DNA of 64,000 bases from Selaginella moellendorffii. Taxonomy: Eukaryota > Streptophyta > Lycopodiopsida > Selaginellales > Selaginellaceae. The notes under the pieces are model-generated. The model was not told the origin of the DNA. It was given only the letters and a program-made list of their open reading frames with translations, and searched no databases. Both the position numbers and the translations under genes were made by a program. The stretch is taken from positions 570,815-634,814 of the forward strand of contig NW_003314356.1 of the NCBI RefSeq assembly GCF_000143415.4. Direction: 5' to 3'. Below, piece after piece: positions 35,631-45,714 of the stretch (the stretch's first letter is position 1; each line of letters opens with the position of its first letter).

Positions 35631-35954
35631 ATGGCGAGTGTAGTGATTTCGGGCGCCCCGGCAGCGTTGGAGGCGGCGGCGGCGGCAGCAGCGATCTCGC
35701 CTTTTTCGTGCACACTGGAGGTCCAGTACGCGAGCGAGGATTCGGCGCGGCTTGTGATGGCGGTGCTGGCCGTGGACGCGGAGCTTCAGCCCGACAAAGT
35801 GAAGCGAGCAATCTCGGCCAGAGGTGAGCGTCTGGTGGTCGCATTCTCCGCCACAGAGGCCAGATTCCTGAGAGCGTCGTTGAGTGCTTTCATGGATATT
35901 CTCACCCTGGCGACCAAAGCTATAGAAGAATTTGGCGCTGTGCCTTGTCGCTAG
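35631..35954 (+). CDS. KEOPS complex subunit Pcc1 (LAGE3-like)
   Basis: A 107-residue intronless protein. The family is the small dimerising subunit of the KEOPS/EKC complex, which makes the universal t6A37 modification on tRNAs that read ANN codons. After an Ala-rich N-terminal tail of about 25 residues the Pcc1 fold follows: strand CTLEVQYASEDSARLVMAVL, the DAELQPDKVKR turn, strand LVVAFSAT, and the conserved FLRASLSAFMDILTLATKAI ending in EEFG. Size and order match Pcc1 proteins. It starts at the ATG after TTTCTTGGCC and ends with TAG at 35954, 160 bp before MLO on the same strand. A broken direct copy lies at about 28.8-29.2 kb. Confidence 0.85.
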   Translation: MASVVISGAPAALEAAAAAAAISPFSCTLEVQYASEDSARLVMAVLAVDAELQPDKVKRAISARGERLVVAFSATEARFLRASLSAFMDILTLATKAIEEFGAVPCR

Positions 35955-36114
35955 TGCTGGAAGCCTTTCGCTCCTCCTTCCTGTGTCTGTGGAGGATATG
36001 TGGCCGGCCGGCCACTCCCAACACGTTTTCGTGTGGATTTCTTTCTCGACCAAACATACTTATATCTTCGAGCGCGCGTATGTTTCATTTCCTCCCTGCG
36101 TATTAGATAGAGCT

Positions 36115-38440
36115 ATGGCAGGTGGCAGCGCTTCAAGATCTCTAGAGTTAACTCCTACATGGTCAGTAGCGATAGTGTGTACGTTGTTCGTTGTTATTTC
36201 GCTGCTAGGAGAGAGATCTCTACACCATCTCGGACAAGTAATTCTTCCCGATTTCGTAACGATCTATCGTTCTCTAACAATCTTATGTGACTTGGATTGG
36301 CAGTGGCTCTCCAGAACAAAGAGGAAACCACTCTATGCCGCACTGGAGAAGATCAAAGAAGGTTCGTTTGTTCAAGCAGGCTCGGATGCAATGACGAATG
36401 CTTGTTTCAGAGTTGATGCTGCTGGGATTCATCTCGCTTCTTATCACCATAACCGCGTCTTACGTCTCAAAGATCTGCATCAAATCGTCCTTTTTTGATA
36501 AGCAACGCATGCCTTGTCTCCTCCCATCATCCTCTAAAAAAGAGGCCGATCACTTGCTCGTAAGCAATCGGCGGAGGGAACTCGCTTCACTGGAAAACTC
36601 TTGCTCGGAGGTTTGTAAATTCATTCAATTGGCTTGGTCTTGTTTTCGTAAGATCCTGTTCTTTGTCTAGGGCCACGAACCATTTATCTCTTTCCTGGGC
36701 CTTGAACAACTACACAGGTTTCTATTCGTCATGGCTGTCACTCACATTTTATACTCATGTCTGACTATGCTCTTGGCTATTATGAAGGTTCGTCAATGTG
36801 AACCTCCTCGTGATTTTACTGACGGTTTTAGTGTTTTATTAGGTCCATACTTGGATAAAATGGGAAGAAGAAGCTCACACTCATGTGGACAATCAGGAAC
36901 AGCTAGCTGGTAAGACTAATGCTCGTATTCAGAAAAGAAATCAACTTCTTTAACTAAAACCTTGAAATTGCCAGAGTTAACTAAAACCTTGACTCTAAAG
37001 CGTCAATCAACATTTGCTGCTTACCATGCATCTTCCTTGTGGAGCAGGAACAGCCTCTTGCTTGGTGTGGTGAGTAGTCTCTGATCATGGAGCGAGCAGT
37101 TCTTGATAAAGTCCTGTCTTTGCAGCTCTGTTTCTTCCGTCAATTTTGGCAGTCCGTAACCAAATCCGACTATTTGGCCTTGCGTATGGGCTTTGTGACG
37201 GTAAGTTGATCACAAAGTCTCTAAGAAATAACACTGAGTGGTTGCAGAAGCATAAGACACGCCCCAGATATGATTTTCACAGCTACATGATTCGATCATT
37301 GGAGGATGAGTTCAAAGATATTGTTGGAATAAGGTATTTAGTTCTGTGCTTGGTACAATGCTAATGCCACACTCATTTTTTTCTCTTTGCTCTTTGCAGC
37401 GTCATTTTCTGGACGTTTGTTGTCTGTTTTTTCCTTTTTGATGTTCATGGTCAGCAATTTTTCTGTTTCCGCTTCTTGTTTGTAACATAATCTTGTTCAG
37501 GTGTCAACTTATTTTTCTGGATGTCACTTGTTCCCATCGCGGTATAATGTTTTTCTTTTCTTTTGTTTCTTTTTGGTTTTAATTTATCTCTTCTAAACTT
37601 TGCCATGTCAGATGGTTTTAGTGGTCGGAGCGAAACTCCAGTATGTAATCGCTAAGTTGGCTTTGGAAGATTCTGGATTGTCTGGACCACGGATAGCCGG
37701 TTTAAAACCTCGAGACACACTGTTTTGGTTCAACAAACCGCGATTGATGCTACATCTGATCCATTTCATTCTCTTCCAGGTTTGGTTTGGCTTCTGCCGC
37801 TTGAATTGGCACCACAGTGACATCTCTTACGTTTTTACAGGACGCTTTTGAATTGGCCACTTTTCTTTGGGTTTGGGTAAGTTATAATGAAAAGTTGTAA
37901 GGAAGTTAATTAATCCTGGAATGCATTTTTCAGTGGCAATTCGGCTGGGACTCTTGCTTGATGCAAAATAGGATCTTCTCGTATTCGCGAGTTGTCACCG
38001 GGTAAGTTTGAAAGTTTTGCGTGAATCAGGTAGAGGTCACATTGTCTGGTGATCAGGTTCTTGGTGCAAATACTATGCAGCTATAGCACGTTACCTCTCT
38101 ATGCTCTTGTGACACAGGTAAGCAAAGTTTTAAATGTCACCGCATGTATACTGACGACAATGCTCGTACGTAGATGGGATCCAACTACAAGAGAGCGATA
38201 TTTCAAGAACACATAGTGGACTCGATTCACAACTGGAAGAAGGCAGCAAAGAAGAGAAACAAAGATCACAGCAGCGTGATGGACATGAGCACCATAGACC
38301 GCAGCGCGATTGCTTCTTTTGGACAGGAGCTACGAGCGGTGCCAGAGGTATCATCTGTAGAGAGCGAGTTACAACAAAGGCCTGACAAGGTGGATATCGA
38401 ATCTGGATATTCAAGATATCTGTTAACTTTTAATAAGTAA
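36115..38440 (+). CDS. MLO family seven-transmembrane protein
   Basis: MLO proteins are plant-specific plasma-membrane proteins with seven helices and a calmodulin-binding tail; members influence powdery-mildew susceptibility, pollen-tube reception and root responses, and some act as calcium channels. The start is MAGGSASRSLELTPTWSVA with the first helix VAIVCTLFVVISLLGE. Spliced exons then give RTKRKPLYAALEKIKEELM, LLGFISLLITITASYV, GHEPFISFLGLEQLHRFLF, THILYSCLTMLLAIMK, FFRQFWQSVTKSDYLALR, DFHSYMIRSLEDEFKDIVG, FFWMSLVPIAMVLVVGAKLQ and WWQFGWDSCLM. The C-terminal basic region KRAIFQEHIVDSIHNWKKAA fits the calmodulin-binding segment. The exon joining the third loop (about 36840-37140) is the least certain. 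Partial broken copies occur in both orientations further left. Confidence 0.88.
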
Positions 38441-40114
38441 TTTAACAGAAAAGGAGGGCTTCATTTAGTTAGTCAAAAAGGTAAAACTTTTGTTTTAAAG
38501 CGTCCTGCTAATGAGCTCACCCTTAATTTTTATCGTCAAAACGAAGTAAGAGAGATGCCGCGATACTCAATTGATTACTCGACAAGGCTAGGGCGTGGTA
38601 CCGGTGGAACGGTGAGAGGGGGGATAAATCTTGACACTATGGAGAAGGTTGCCATCAAAGAGATGGTAGAGCATCTAAATCTACACGAGGAAACGAAGCT
38701 GGTCTATGGTCTTCTACAAGAATGTCAACATGAAAACATCGTCAAGCTTTTGGACGTGGGCTCGATTGGAGGTAAAACGTACATGGTGTTTGAGCACATG
38801 TTTGGGGATCTCTACAAGTTCAAGAAGAGATTGGGCATGCTTATGAAGAGAACCCTCAACAGGGAGGAGATCAAGACGATCATCGAGCAGATCCTTCAAG
38901 CCCTGGCCTACATGCACGAGCATGGCATCGTTCATCAGGATATCAAGACCGCCAACGTCCTGATCAACAAGGAGGGCACCAAGGTGAAGCTGTGCGACTT
39001 TGATCACGCGAGAAGGGTCACGACGCCCCCAAGAGACCCAGAAACGATTGGAACGCTGGCCTACAACGCGCCGGAGATCATCCTGGGCGACACCCAAGAG
39101 CTGGGAAGTGGCGTGGACGTGTGGGGCGCTGGAGTGATCCTCGCGGAGCTGGTTCTAGGGTACAACCCTTTCAGCGTTGTACGCGAGAGCCACGCCGCCA
39201 GAGAGCTTTACAGGGTGGTGGAGGAGATCAAGGAGAGGCTCCACAGGGAGATTGGCGACGAAGATATTCTTGAGCTGCTGGACAACATGCTGGTTTGGGA
39301 GCCGGAGGAGAGATGGAGTGCCGAGAGAGCTCTTTCTTCCAGTTTCTTTGAGGATGGGACTCGCCAAATGTGTGGAGATCCATACCAGCAATTGACTTGT
39401 AAAATGGCCACACAATGCGTCATATAAAAAGTTTCATAACAAAAATCATAAGCTATAATTATATCCGAAAGACCTTTAATAACGAATAAAATAGTTTACG
39501 TGCAAACAAGCCTTATTGTTAAAGTTAAAGATCGACGGCGGCGGAGTTCACTGTTGTTGGAATGGAGATTCTTGGAGCATATCCACCATCTTTCGTTCTT
39601 ATTAGTGTGTCACTTTGCAGCTCCCACCCATTCCATCCAAAAAAAATGCAGGTCTCTTTCCGGAAGCTCTTCAAGTATGCCGATGGCCTCGATTGCTTGC
39701 TCATGGCAACCGGAAGCTTGGCAGCCATCGCGCACGGCCTCGTTCTTCCGATCAACATGTACTACTTTGGCCGGATCGTCAATGCTCTCGCCACAAATCA
39801 GAGTGACAGGGATGCGGCGGGATCGGCTGTGTTGAAAGTAAGCACGAAAAGCAAAGCTCGGTGTTCTTCCGGGGAACTTTGAAAAGTAATGCTTAATTAC
39901 CTGGCAGTTCGCGATCGCTATGTTTATCGTGGCGCTCAATTCTGGATGGGTCACTTGGCTAGGTGAGAGCTGACTGATTTCTCCTTGCTCCTTCTCTCTT
40001 GATCTTGTTGGCCCGAGCAGAAGTTTGGTGTTGGCTGTACACGGGGGAGCGACAGTCGAGCCGGATCCGAGTGAGATACCTGGAGTCACTGCTGCACCAA
40101 GAGGTTGCGTTCTT
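36950..40114. repeat. Right arm of the 3-kb inverted repeat
   Basis: Reverse complement of about 30139-33140. It covers the 3' half of MLO, the whole kinase gene and the first exons of ABCB. This arm holds intact genes; the other arm holds broken ones apart from the kinase. Confidence 0.8.
38555..39427 (+). CDS. Small single-exon protein kinase, copy B
   Basis: This is a 290-residue kinase in the right repeat arm, between MLO (115 bp upstream) and ABCB (about 135 bp downstream). It has the same features as copy A at 30801: GRGTGGTVRGG, VAIKEM, HQDIKTANV, CDFDHARR and YNAPEIILGD, with no introns. Only three residues differ between the two copies. The HRD arginine and the DFG glycine are replaced in both, so these changes predate the duplication. 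Because the intact MLO, kinase and ABCB order is here, this is probably the parental copy. Function and substrate are unknown. Confidence 0.85.
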   Translation: MPRYSIDYSTRLGRGTGGTVRGGINLDTMEKVAIKEMVEHLNLHEETKLVYGLLQECQHENIVKLLDVGSIGGKTYMVFEHMFGDLYKFKKRLGMLMKRTLNREEIKTIIEQILQALAYMHEHGIVHQDIKTANVLINKEGTKVKLCDFDHARRVTTPPRDPETIGTLAYNAPEIILGDTQELGSGVDVWGAGVILAELVLGYNPFSVVRESHAARELYRVVEEIKERLHREIGDEDILELLDNMLVWEPEERWSAERALSSSFFEDGTRQMCGDPYQQLTCKMATQCVI

Positions 40115-43100
40115 CGATACTGAAGCAAACACGGGAAGCATCGTTAATCACATAGCCAGTGATATACTTCTAGTTCAAGATGCGATGGGCGAGAAGGTAC
40201 CTCAAGTTGTAGACAGACTCGCAGAATAAACGTGATGATGAAAACAGGTTGGTGGATTCATACACAACATGGCGACTTTCATCGGCGGAGTCGTAGTGGC
40301 GCTTTTCAATGGCTGGCAAATAGCACTCCTGGCGATTGCTACGGTACCACTGCTTGCCGGAACTGGGGCCGTGTACACCCGGTTGTACACCGCAATGTTT
40401 ACACGGAGCCAGGCGTCGCATGCTCAAGCAAGCTCCATTGCCGAGCAGGTAAAAGGATTCGTCTCGCCGTGGTTCTTCTCACCGTTACATTGTTTCCTGC
40501 TAGACAGACAATATCACAGATCAGAACGGTCTACTCTTTCGTTCAAGAGTCTCGTGCTCTCACCTCCTTCTCTGATGCGCTGCAAGCCGCTAGGAAAGTC
40601 GGGGAAAGAGGCGGGTTGATCCGAGGGATGGGACTTGGACTTACGCTTGGAATTGTCAACTGTTCTTGGGCATTGGAGCTCTGGTGCGGTAGCATTCTCG
40701 TCTCCAAAGGACACATCGACGGAGGGAAGATTCTGACTGCGGTGTTTTGCATCGTCTTTGGTGGCATGTAAGCTGCAAGCACATCAGTCAGAGCAGATCA
40801 TGAAGAACTTACGTTAAATTTTTACGTACCAGGGCCCTTGGACAGACAACTCCAGAGTTGCAGGTGTTCTCGAGAGGCAGAGTAGCAGCTTACAACATCT
40901 TCAATATCATCGACCGTGCGTCAAAGATCGACAGCAGAAATATTGAAGGCGAGGTCCCTGAAAATCTGGATGGATATATCGAGTTCGATGATATCCACTT
41001 CCGCTATCCAGCACGCCCGGACGTTACAATATTTCAAGGCTTGTCCCTTGAAGTACCCGCTGGAAGTTCTGTGGCGTTGGTCGGTGAAAGCGGCTCAGGG
41101 AAGAGCACAGTAATCTCTCTTCTTCAGCGATTCTACAATCCAATTTCAGGTACTTTCTTAAATCACCTCTTGAAGCTCTCTGAGAAAAAACGAAAAACAC
41201 AAAATATCAGGAGAAATACGACTAGATGGAAGGAATATAGCGCACCTACAACTCAAATGGTTGAGAAAGAACATTGGCGTGGTAGCACAAGAACCCGTCC
41301 TGTTTGCCACCAGCATAAAAGAAAACATCAGACTTGGAAAGATAGATGCAACTGATGAAGAAATTGAAGCTGCTGCTACAGCATCAAATGCAATCGGATT
41401 TATCATGCAGCTGCCTGAACGTTTTGAGACTCAGGTAAGAGAGAAGCTAAATACCTGTTGATGTTCTGAAGAATCGTCGGCGGGAAACTAGGTTGGATAT
41501 AGTACTGCGCAGCTCTCTGGCGGTCAAAAGCAACGAATTGCATTAGCGAGGATGATCGTTAAGAATCCTACCATTTTGCTGCTCGACGAAGCAACAAGTG
41601 CACTGGATATCGAATCGGAGCATAAGGTGAAGGACGCTCTTGACGCTGTCATGGTGAATCGCACGGCGATAACTGTTGCACACCGACTGTCCACGATTCA
41701 GAACGCCAAGAAAATTGCAGTTTTCTCAAAAGGCAAGGTGATTGAGCTTGGAACTCACGAGCAGCTTCTTGAAAAGGAAGGAGCATATGCTACACTGGTG
41801 CGTCTACAAGAAAGGAACAAGGACAACCATGAACAGTGAGTAATCACGAAAGTTTGTGATCTGAAAATTCAGCTGCTTACTTGTGGTGACCAGGCCAGAG
41901 ACGTATTTTCAACCTTCGAGCTTGTCTCCCTACAGACCTTCTCTAGACCGCACAGGCAACTCCCCGCTTCTTTCACAGGAACCAAAAAAGCAACAGTCCG
42001 AAATTGAGCTGCGTCGCTGGAGTTCGCTGTGGCAACTTTGTAAGTTGGCGGGGAGAAACTGGCTTGAGTTATCAACGGGCAGTGTAGCAGCTCTGGTTAC
42101 AGGCTGCATCAATCCGCTATTCGCTCTTTTCCTCATCGAGGTAGTCCAACTTTACTACCAGCCCGGGTCCATGCACAAAGTGAACAGATGGTGCGCAATT
42201 ATCACTGCGCTGGGAGCTACTGCCATCTGCACGAACATTTTTCAGCATTATTTATATGCTAAGGCAGCGGAAAGCATCAGTCAAAAACTCGAAGAACATG
42301 CTTTTACAGGTAGGAGCAACACGCCACAAACATCGCTCACTCTCGACTTGTTGACAGCCATTTTGGAGAACGAAATAGAGTGGTTTGACAAGGAAGAAAA
42401 TACAAGCAATGCACTCACGGCTCAACTTTCCTCGAATGCATCAAGCGTCCGAACAGCAATGAGTGACAGGGTGTGCTTGCTACTTCAATACACCACATCA
42501 ATCTGCTTGGCTATGGCACTCGGGTTCAGAATAAAATGGGAAATGGCAATAATAACCATTGCTACGTTTCCGTTTTCAATGGTCGGCGGGTCAATGAAGG
42601 TATGCATGCTTTTCATCCCAGTGCACAATAGACATAACCACTCTTGCAGCAAGGATTCCTGCAAAAAGGCTTCGCAGGAGACCTGGAAAAGCTACATGCA
42701 AAAGCAAGCAACGTCGCTGGCGAAGCAGTCAGCAACATAAGAACTCTAGCATCATTCTGCGCTGAAGCCAAGATCCTCGGTGTGTTCAAGGACCAGTTGA
42801 GTCAGCCCCTCAAGCAGAGCTTCATGCGTGCTCAGAAAGGTGGCATCCTCTTCGGACTCTCGCAATGTGGACTCCACCTTGCAAATGCAACCGGACTCTG
42901 GTACGTCTCGCTGCTAGTCAAAAAAGGACGCAGCAACTATGCGGACGCTCTCAAGGTCTTTCAGATACTGGCATGGACAGGCTACGTTCTCGCAGAGGCT
43001 CTCAATCTCTTCCCAGACATCACCAAGGCACTTCACTCAGTCGCTTGCTTACAGAAAATCACCAGAAGAAAGACACAAATGAGACCAGATGAACCACACA

Positions 43101-43855
43101 GCAGGAAGCCAGACGACATACTCGGAGAAGTCGAGTTCATCGAAGTCGACTTTAGCTATCCCAGCAGACCACTGGTACCAGTACTCTCAAAGTTTAATCT
43201 TCACATGAGAGCCGGAATGACTGTCGCGCTGGTAGGCTCGAGCGGATCAGGCAAGAGCTCAGTCATCCAGCTAGTGATGAGATTCTACGACCCAACCGCT
43301 GGACGCGTGCTTCTAGACGGCCACAACCTCAGGAACTACAACTTACGATGGCTCAGGAAGCACATAAGCCTCGTCAACCAGGAACCATCTCTCTTCTCGA
43401 CAAGCATACGATCAAACATCACATACGGGAAAGACAATGCAACGGAAGAAGAGACAATCGCAGCAGCCAGGATCGCAAATGCTCACGGGTTTATCAGCAG
43501 CTTACCTCAAGGCTACGAAACGAGCGTTGGAGAGCGCGGCGTCCAGCTCTCGGGAGGGCAAAAGCAGAGAATCGCCATCGCCAGGGCCGTGATCAAGGAT
43601 CCAGCAATTCTTATGCTGGACGAGGCGACGAGCGCGCTGGACTCGGAATCTGAGAGAGCCGTGCAGCAAGCTTTAGACGAGATCCTGGAGAGGAGGAATC
43701 GCACAACCCTAGTGATCGCTCACCGATTGTCCACCGTGCGGCATGCGCACGCCATCGCCGTGCTCCAGCAGGGCCGAATCGTGGAGCTGGGCAGCCACGA
43801 CCACCTCATGGCGGATCCGCGCGGCGCCTACGCCCGGATGATCCAAGAGGGCTAA
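39562..43855 (+). CDS. ABCB-type full-length ABC transporter (P-glycoprotein/MDR-like)
   Basis: This is a membrane exporter with two membrane domains and two ATPase domains in one chain; plant ABCBs move auxin, alkaloids and other compounds. The start region reads [20 protein letters not shown], typical of the family (Met at 39562 or 39646). The first half has Walker [11 protein letters not shown]-loop [13 protein letters not shown], signature [14 protein letters not shown], Walker [13 protein letters not shown] and the H-loop HRLSTIQ. After a linker rich in Ser and Pro, the second half has Walker [11 protein letters not shown]-loop [13 protein letters not shown], signature [27 protein letters not shown] and HRLSTVRHA. 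It ends with TAA at 43855. About ten short introns occur, mostly in the first half. Both ATP sites look intact. Confidence 0.9.
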
Positions 43856-43974
43856 AGACAATGAAAATGGCGGGAAATCAAGGGAGCATTTAAACACAGC
43901 CGTTGGATCTGGGGATGGAATATACCGTTCTTCGGCCAAGTTTCCTTCGTATTTCTAAGACATCAGGGCTTCTT

Positions 43975-44307
43975 CTAGTAGCCTTTGTTTCCTTGAATGC
44001 GAGTTCTCATGTCCACCTGGTAGCAAAGACAAATTCCTCCATTGTGACGATCGATTGCGCAAAATCTCGCAAATTCACCTGGCCGCGCTTGCATTTGGCG
44101 TAAGTTTCTCGCAAACCCACACAGGCAGGAGCGATCTTGGGAGGATGCTCCCCGGCGCAATCCCGCAACGATCGCTTCTCCTCCTAGAGCGATCAATCAA
44201 TCAATCATTCACTGCGAATCGGCCCATAGAACCCTAACCTGGTAGCACACAGACTCGCCCAAGCACTTGACGAGCTCCCTGGCGAGCCCTTTGCACGACT
44301 TGGCCAT
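43975..44307 (-). CDS. COA5: Cytochrome c oxidase assembly factor PET191/COA5
   Basis: This is a 71-residue protein of the mitochondrial intermembrane space needed to assemble cytochrome c oxidase. Three exons join cleanly on the minus strand: 44307-44239, 44183-44079 and 44016-43975, with GT-AG introns of 55 and 62 bp. The first exon begins MAKSCKGLARELVKCLGES, the second contains DCAGEHPPKIAPACVGLRE, and the last ends RTRIQGNKGY. Two CX9C motifs (Cys5-Cys15 and Cys44-Cys54) plus Cys21 and Cys32 are present, as expected for import by the MIA disulfide relay. Length equals that of other PET191 proteins. It converges with ABCB, 119 bp apart. It is easily missed because no single exon is long. 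Confidence 0.93.
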
Positions 44308-44612
44308 CGCGCATAAACCCTAGCTGCTACGTGTCACGACTGTGGCCGCATATCGTCGCGGCTAGGATTGCAAGTAACAAATCCCTCCACGTTTTTTTTA
44401 TTTTTTACCTCTACCTAGGCTCTTTTGCGCGTGTGTTCTTGCGGGGATGATCTTGGCGTTCGCTTTGCTGTTAGGTCTTCGCGGATGATCGCGGCGAGGT
44501 AGAATTTTGGCGAGGAGCTAGGCGCCGCGCTCCAATTCCAACGGGAAGATCGTCGCCCGAGCTGGAGGATTTGATGTTGGAGCGGCTGATTGCTGCTGGT
44601 ACCTGGTAGGGC
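44308..44612. promoter_or_regulatory. Divergent promoter region, PET191 / UBTD
   Basis: The two start codons face away from each other across 305 bp. The part next to PET191 has an AAACCCTAG telo-box-like motif (about 44314-44323); a T-rich run follows near 44392-44406. I see no clear TATA box for either gene. Confidence 0.4.
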
Positions 44613-45262
44613 ATGGGTTGTGTGATCTCGTCGAGGAAAGGTGCGTCTCGAGCTTGGCATGGAAATTTTCGCTGATTTCCTGGTTCCAATCAGGGCATGA
44701 CAAGAAATTGAAGAAACCTAAGCCGTGGAAGCATCCGGAGGCCATCACCAGAGGCCAGCTCAAGAAAATGCGCGAAGAATTCTGGGACACTGCACCACAT
44801 TATGGTGGCCAGCGAGGTAACTCTTTCTCCTCTCGGATGTTTGCTCTTCTTTTCCATCGTCTTCTAGATTTGTCCTCGAAGTTTTTCTGGATCCTTGTTT
44901 CGTAGCAGAGGATCAAGTAAAACTTTCCTCTAGAGCTTAGCTGGTTCTTTCTTTTTTTCTCTCGCTCTCACTCACCTTGTCAATTGTGTGGAAACTTTCA
45001 GAGATCTGGGACGCTCTCAAGGCTGCTGCCGAGGCAGATCTGAGCTTGGCACAGACGATTGTGGACAGCGCTGGGATCATCGTCACCACGGACGATCTAT
45101 CAACGTGCTACGACGAACGAGGTTCTAAAGTTTTTCCACTCGCTTCCTTCCAGGACAACTTAACGTTCTTTGTTTTTTCTTTTCTCATCCAAACCAGGTG
45201 CCAAGTATGATCTTCCAAAGATTGTTCTCAGCGAGCCTCTCAACATGGTCAAGGACGATTAA
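44613..45262 (+). CDS. UBTD-like protein (ubiquitin domain-containing protein 1/2, N-terminal domain)
   Basis: A protein of about 112 residues matching the conserved N-terminal domain of UBTD1/UBTD2 (DC-UbP). Four exons: 44613-44640, 44694-44816, 45002-45121 and 45198-45262, all with compatible phases. Key blocks are GHDKKLKKPKPWKHPEAITR, REEFWDTAPHYGGQREIWDA and LAQTIVDSAGIIV, followed by CYDERGAKYDLPKIVLSEP. The N-terminus is MGCVISSRK, with Gly2 and Cys3 in a context suited to myristoylation and palmitoylation, which would place it on a membrane. The ubiquitin-like domain of animal UBTDs is absent: the protein stops right after the first domain. Animal members scaffold E2-E3 ubiquitin enzymes; the plant role is unknown. 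Confidence 0.88.
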
Positions 45263-45714
45263 ATCGATCAAGGATTGATTGAGCGGAAGAAAGAACAAAG
45301 CAAAACCACCGTGTAGAGTGAGTGAGTGAGAGTGAGTGCGTGAGTGTCCAGTCGAGCGGAGTGGAAAGAAAGCTCCATACCAGCAACGATGGAGCCCAGA
45401 TGGAGCACCAATTTATTCTAAAGACGAAAGCAAATTCGCCTATCTTAAGGGCTCCAGCTTTAGGGCTCAAATAGTAGGGTTTCTTCGAGAAAAAAACACA
45501 CGAAAATGAGAGGAGCATGGGAATGTGGCCGGATCGATTCGGCGACGCCCGACGCACGGCGTCGCGCGGCGGTACTCGAGGTATGATGCCAGATCTCTCC
45601 TCTCCTCCCTCCTAGGAATCGGCCCTAGGGTTTGCTGCCAGCGGAGGAGCCCTAATCCCGGGCTTGAGAGAATCTTCCATCTCTCTCGACAAATCGACAT
45701 GAAGCCCGATTAGA
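45263..45714. other. Intergenic with GAGT simple repeat
   Basis: This holds the 3' flank of UBTD and the upstream region of the PHD gene. A degenerate GAGT repeat runs at about 45315-45350. TAGGGTTT motifs occur near 45473 and 45625, the latter probably in the leader of the PHD gene. No separate gene is supported. Confidence 0.4.
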
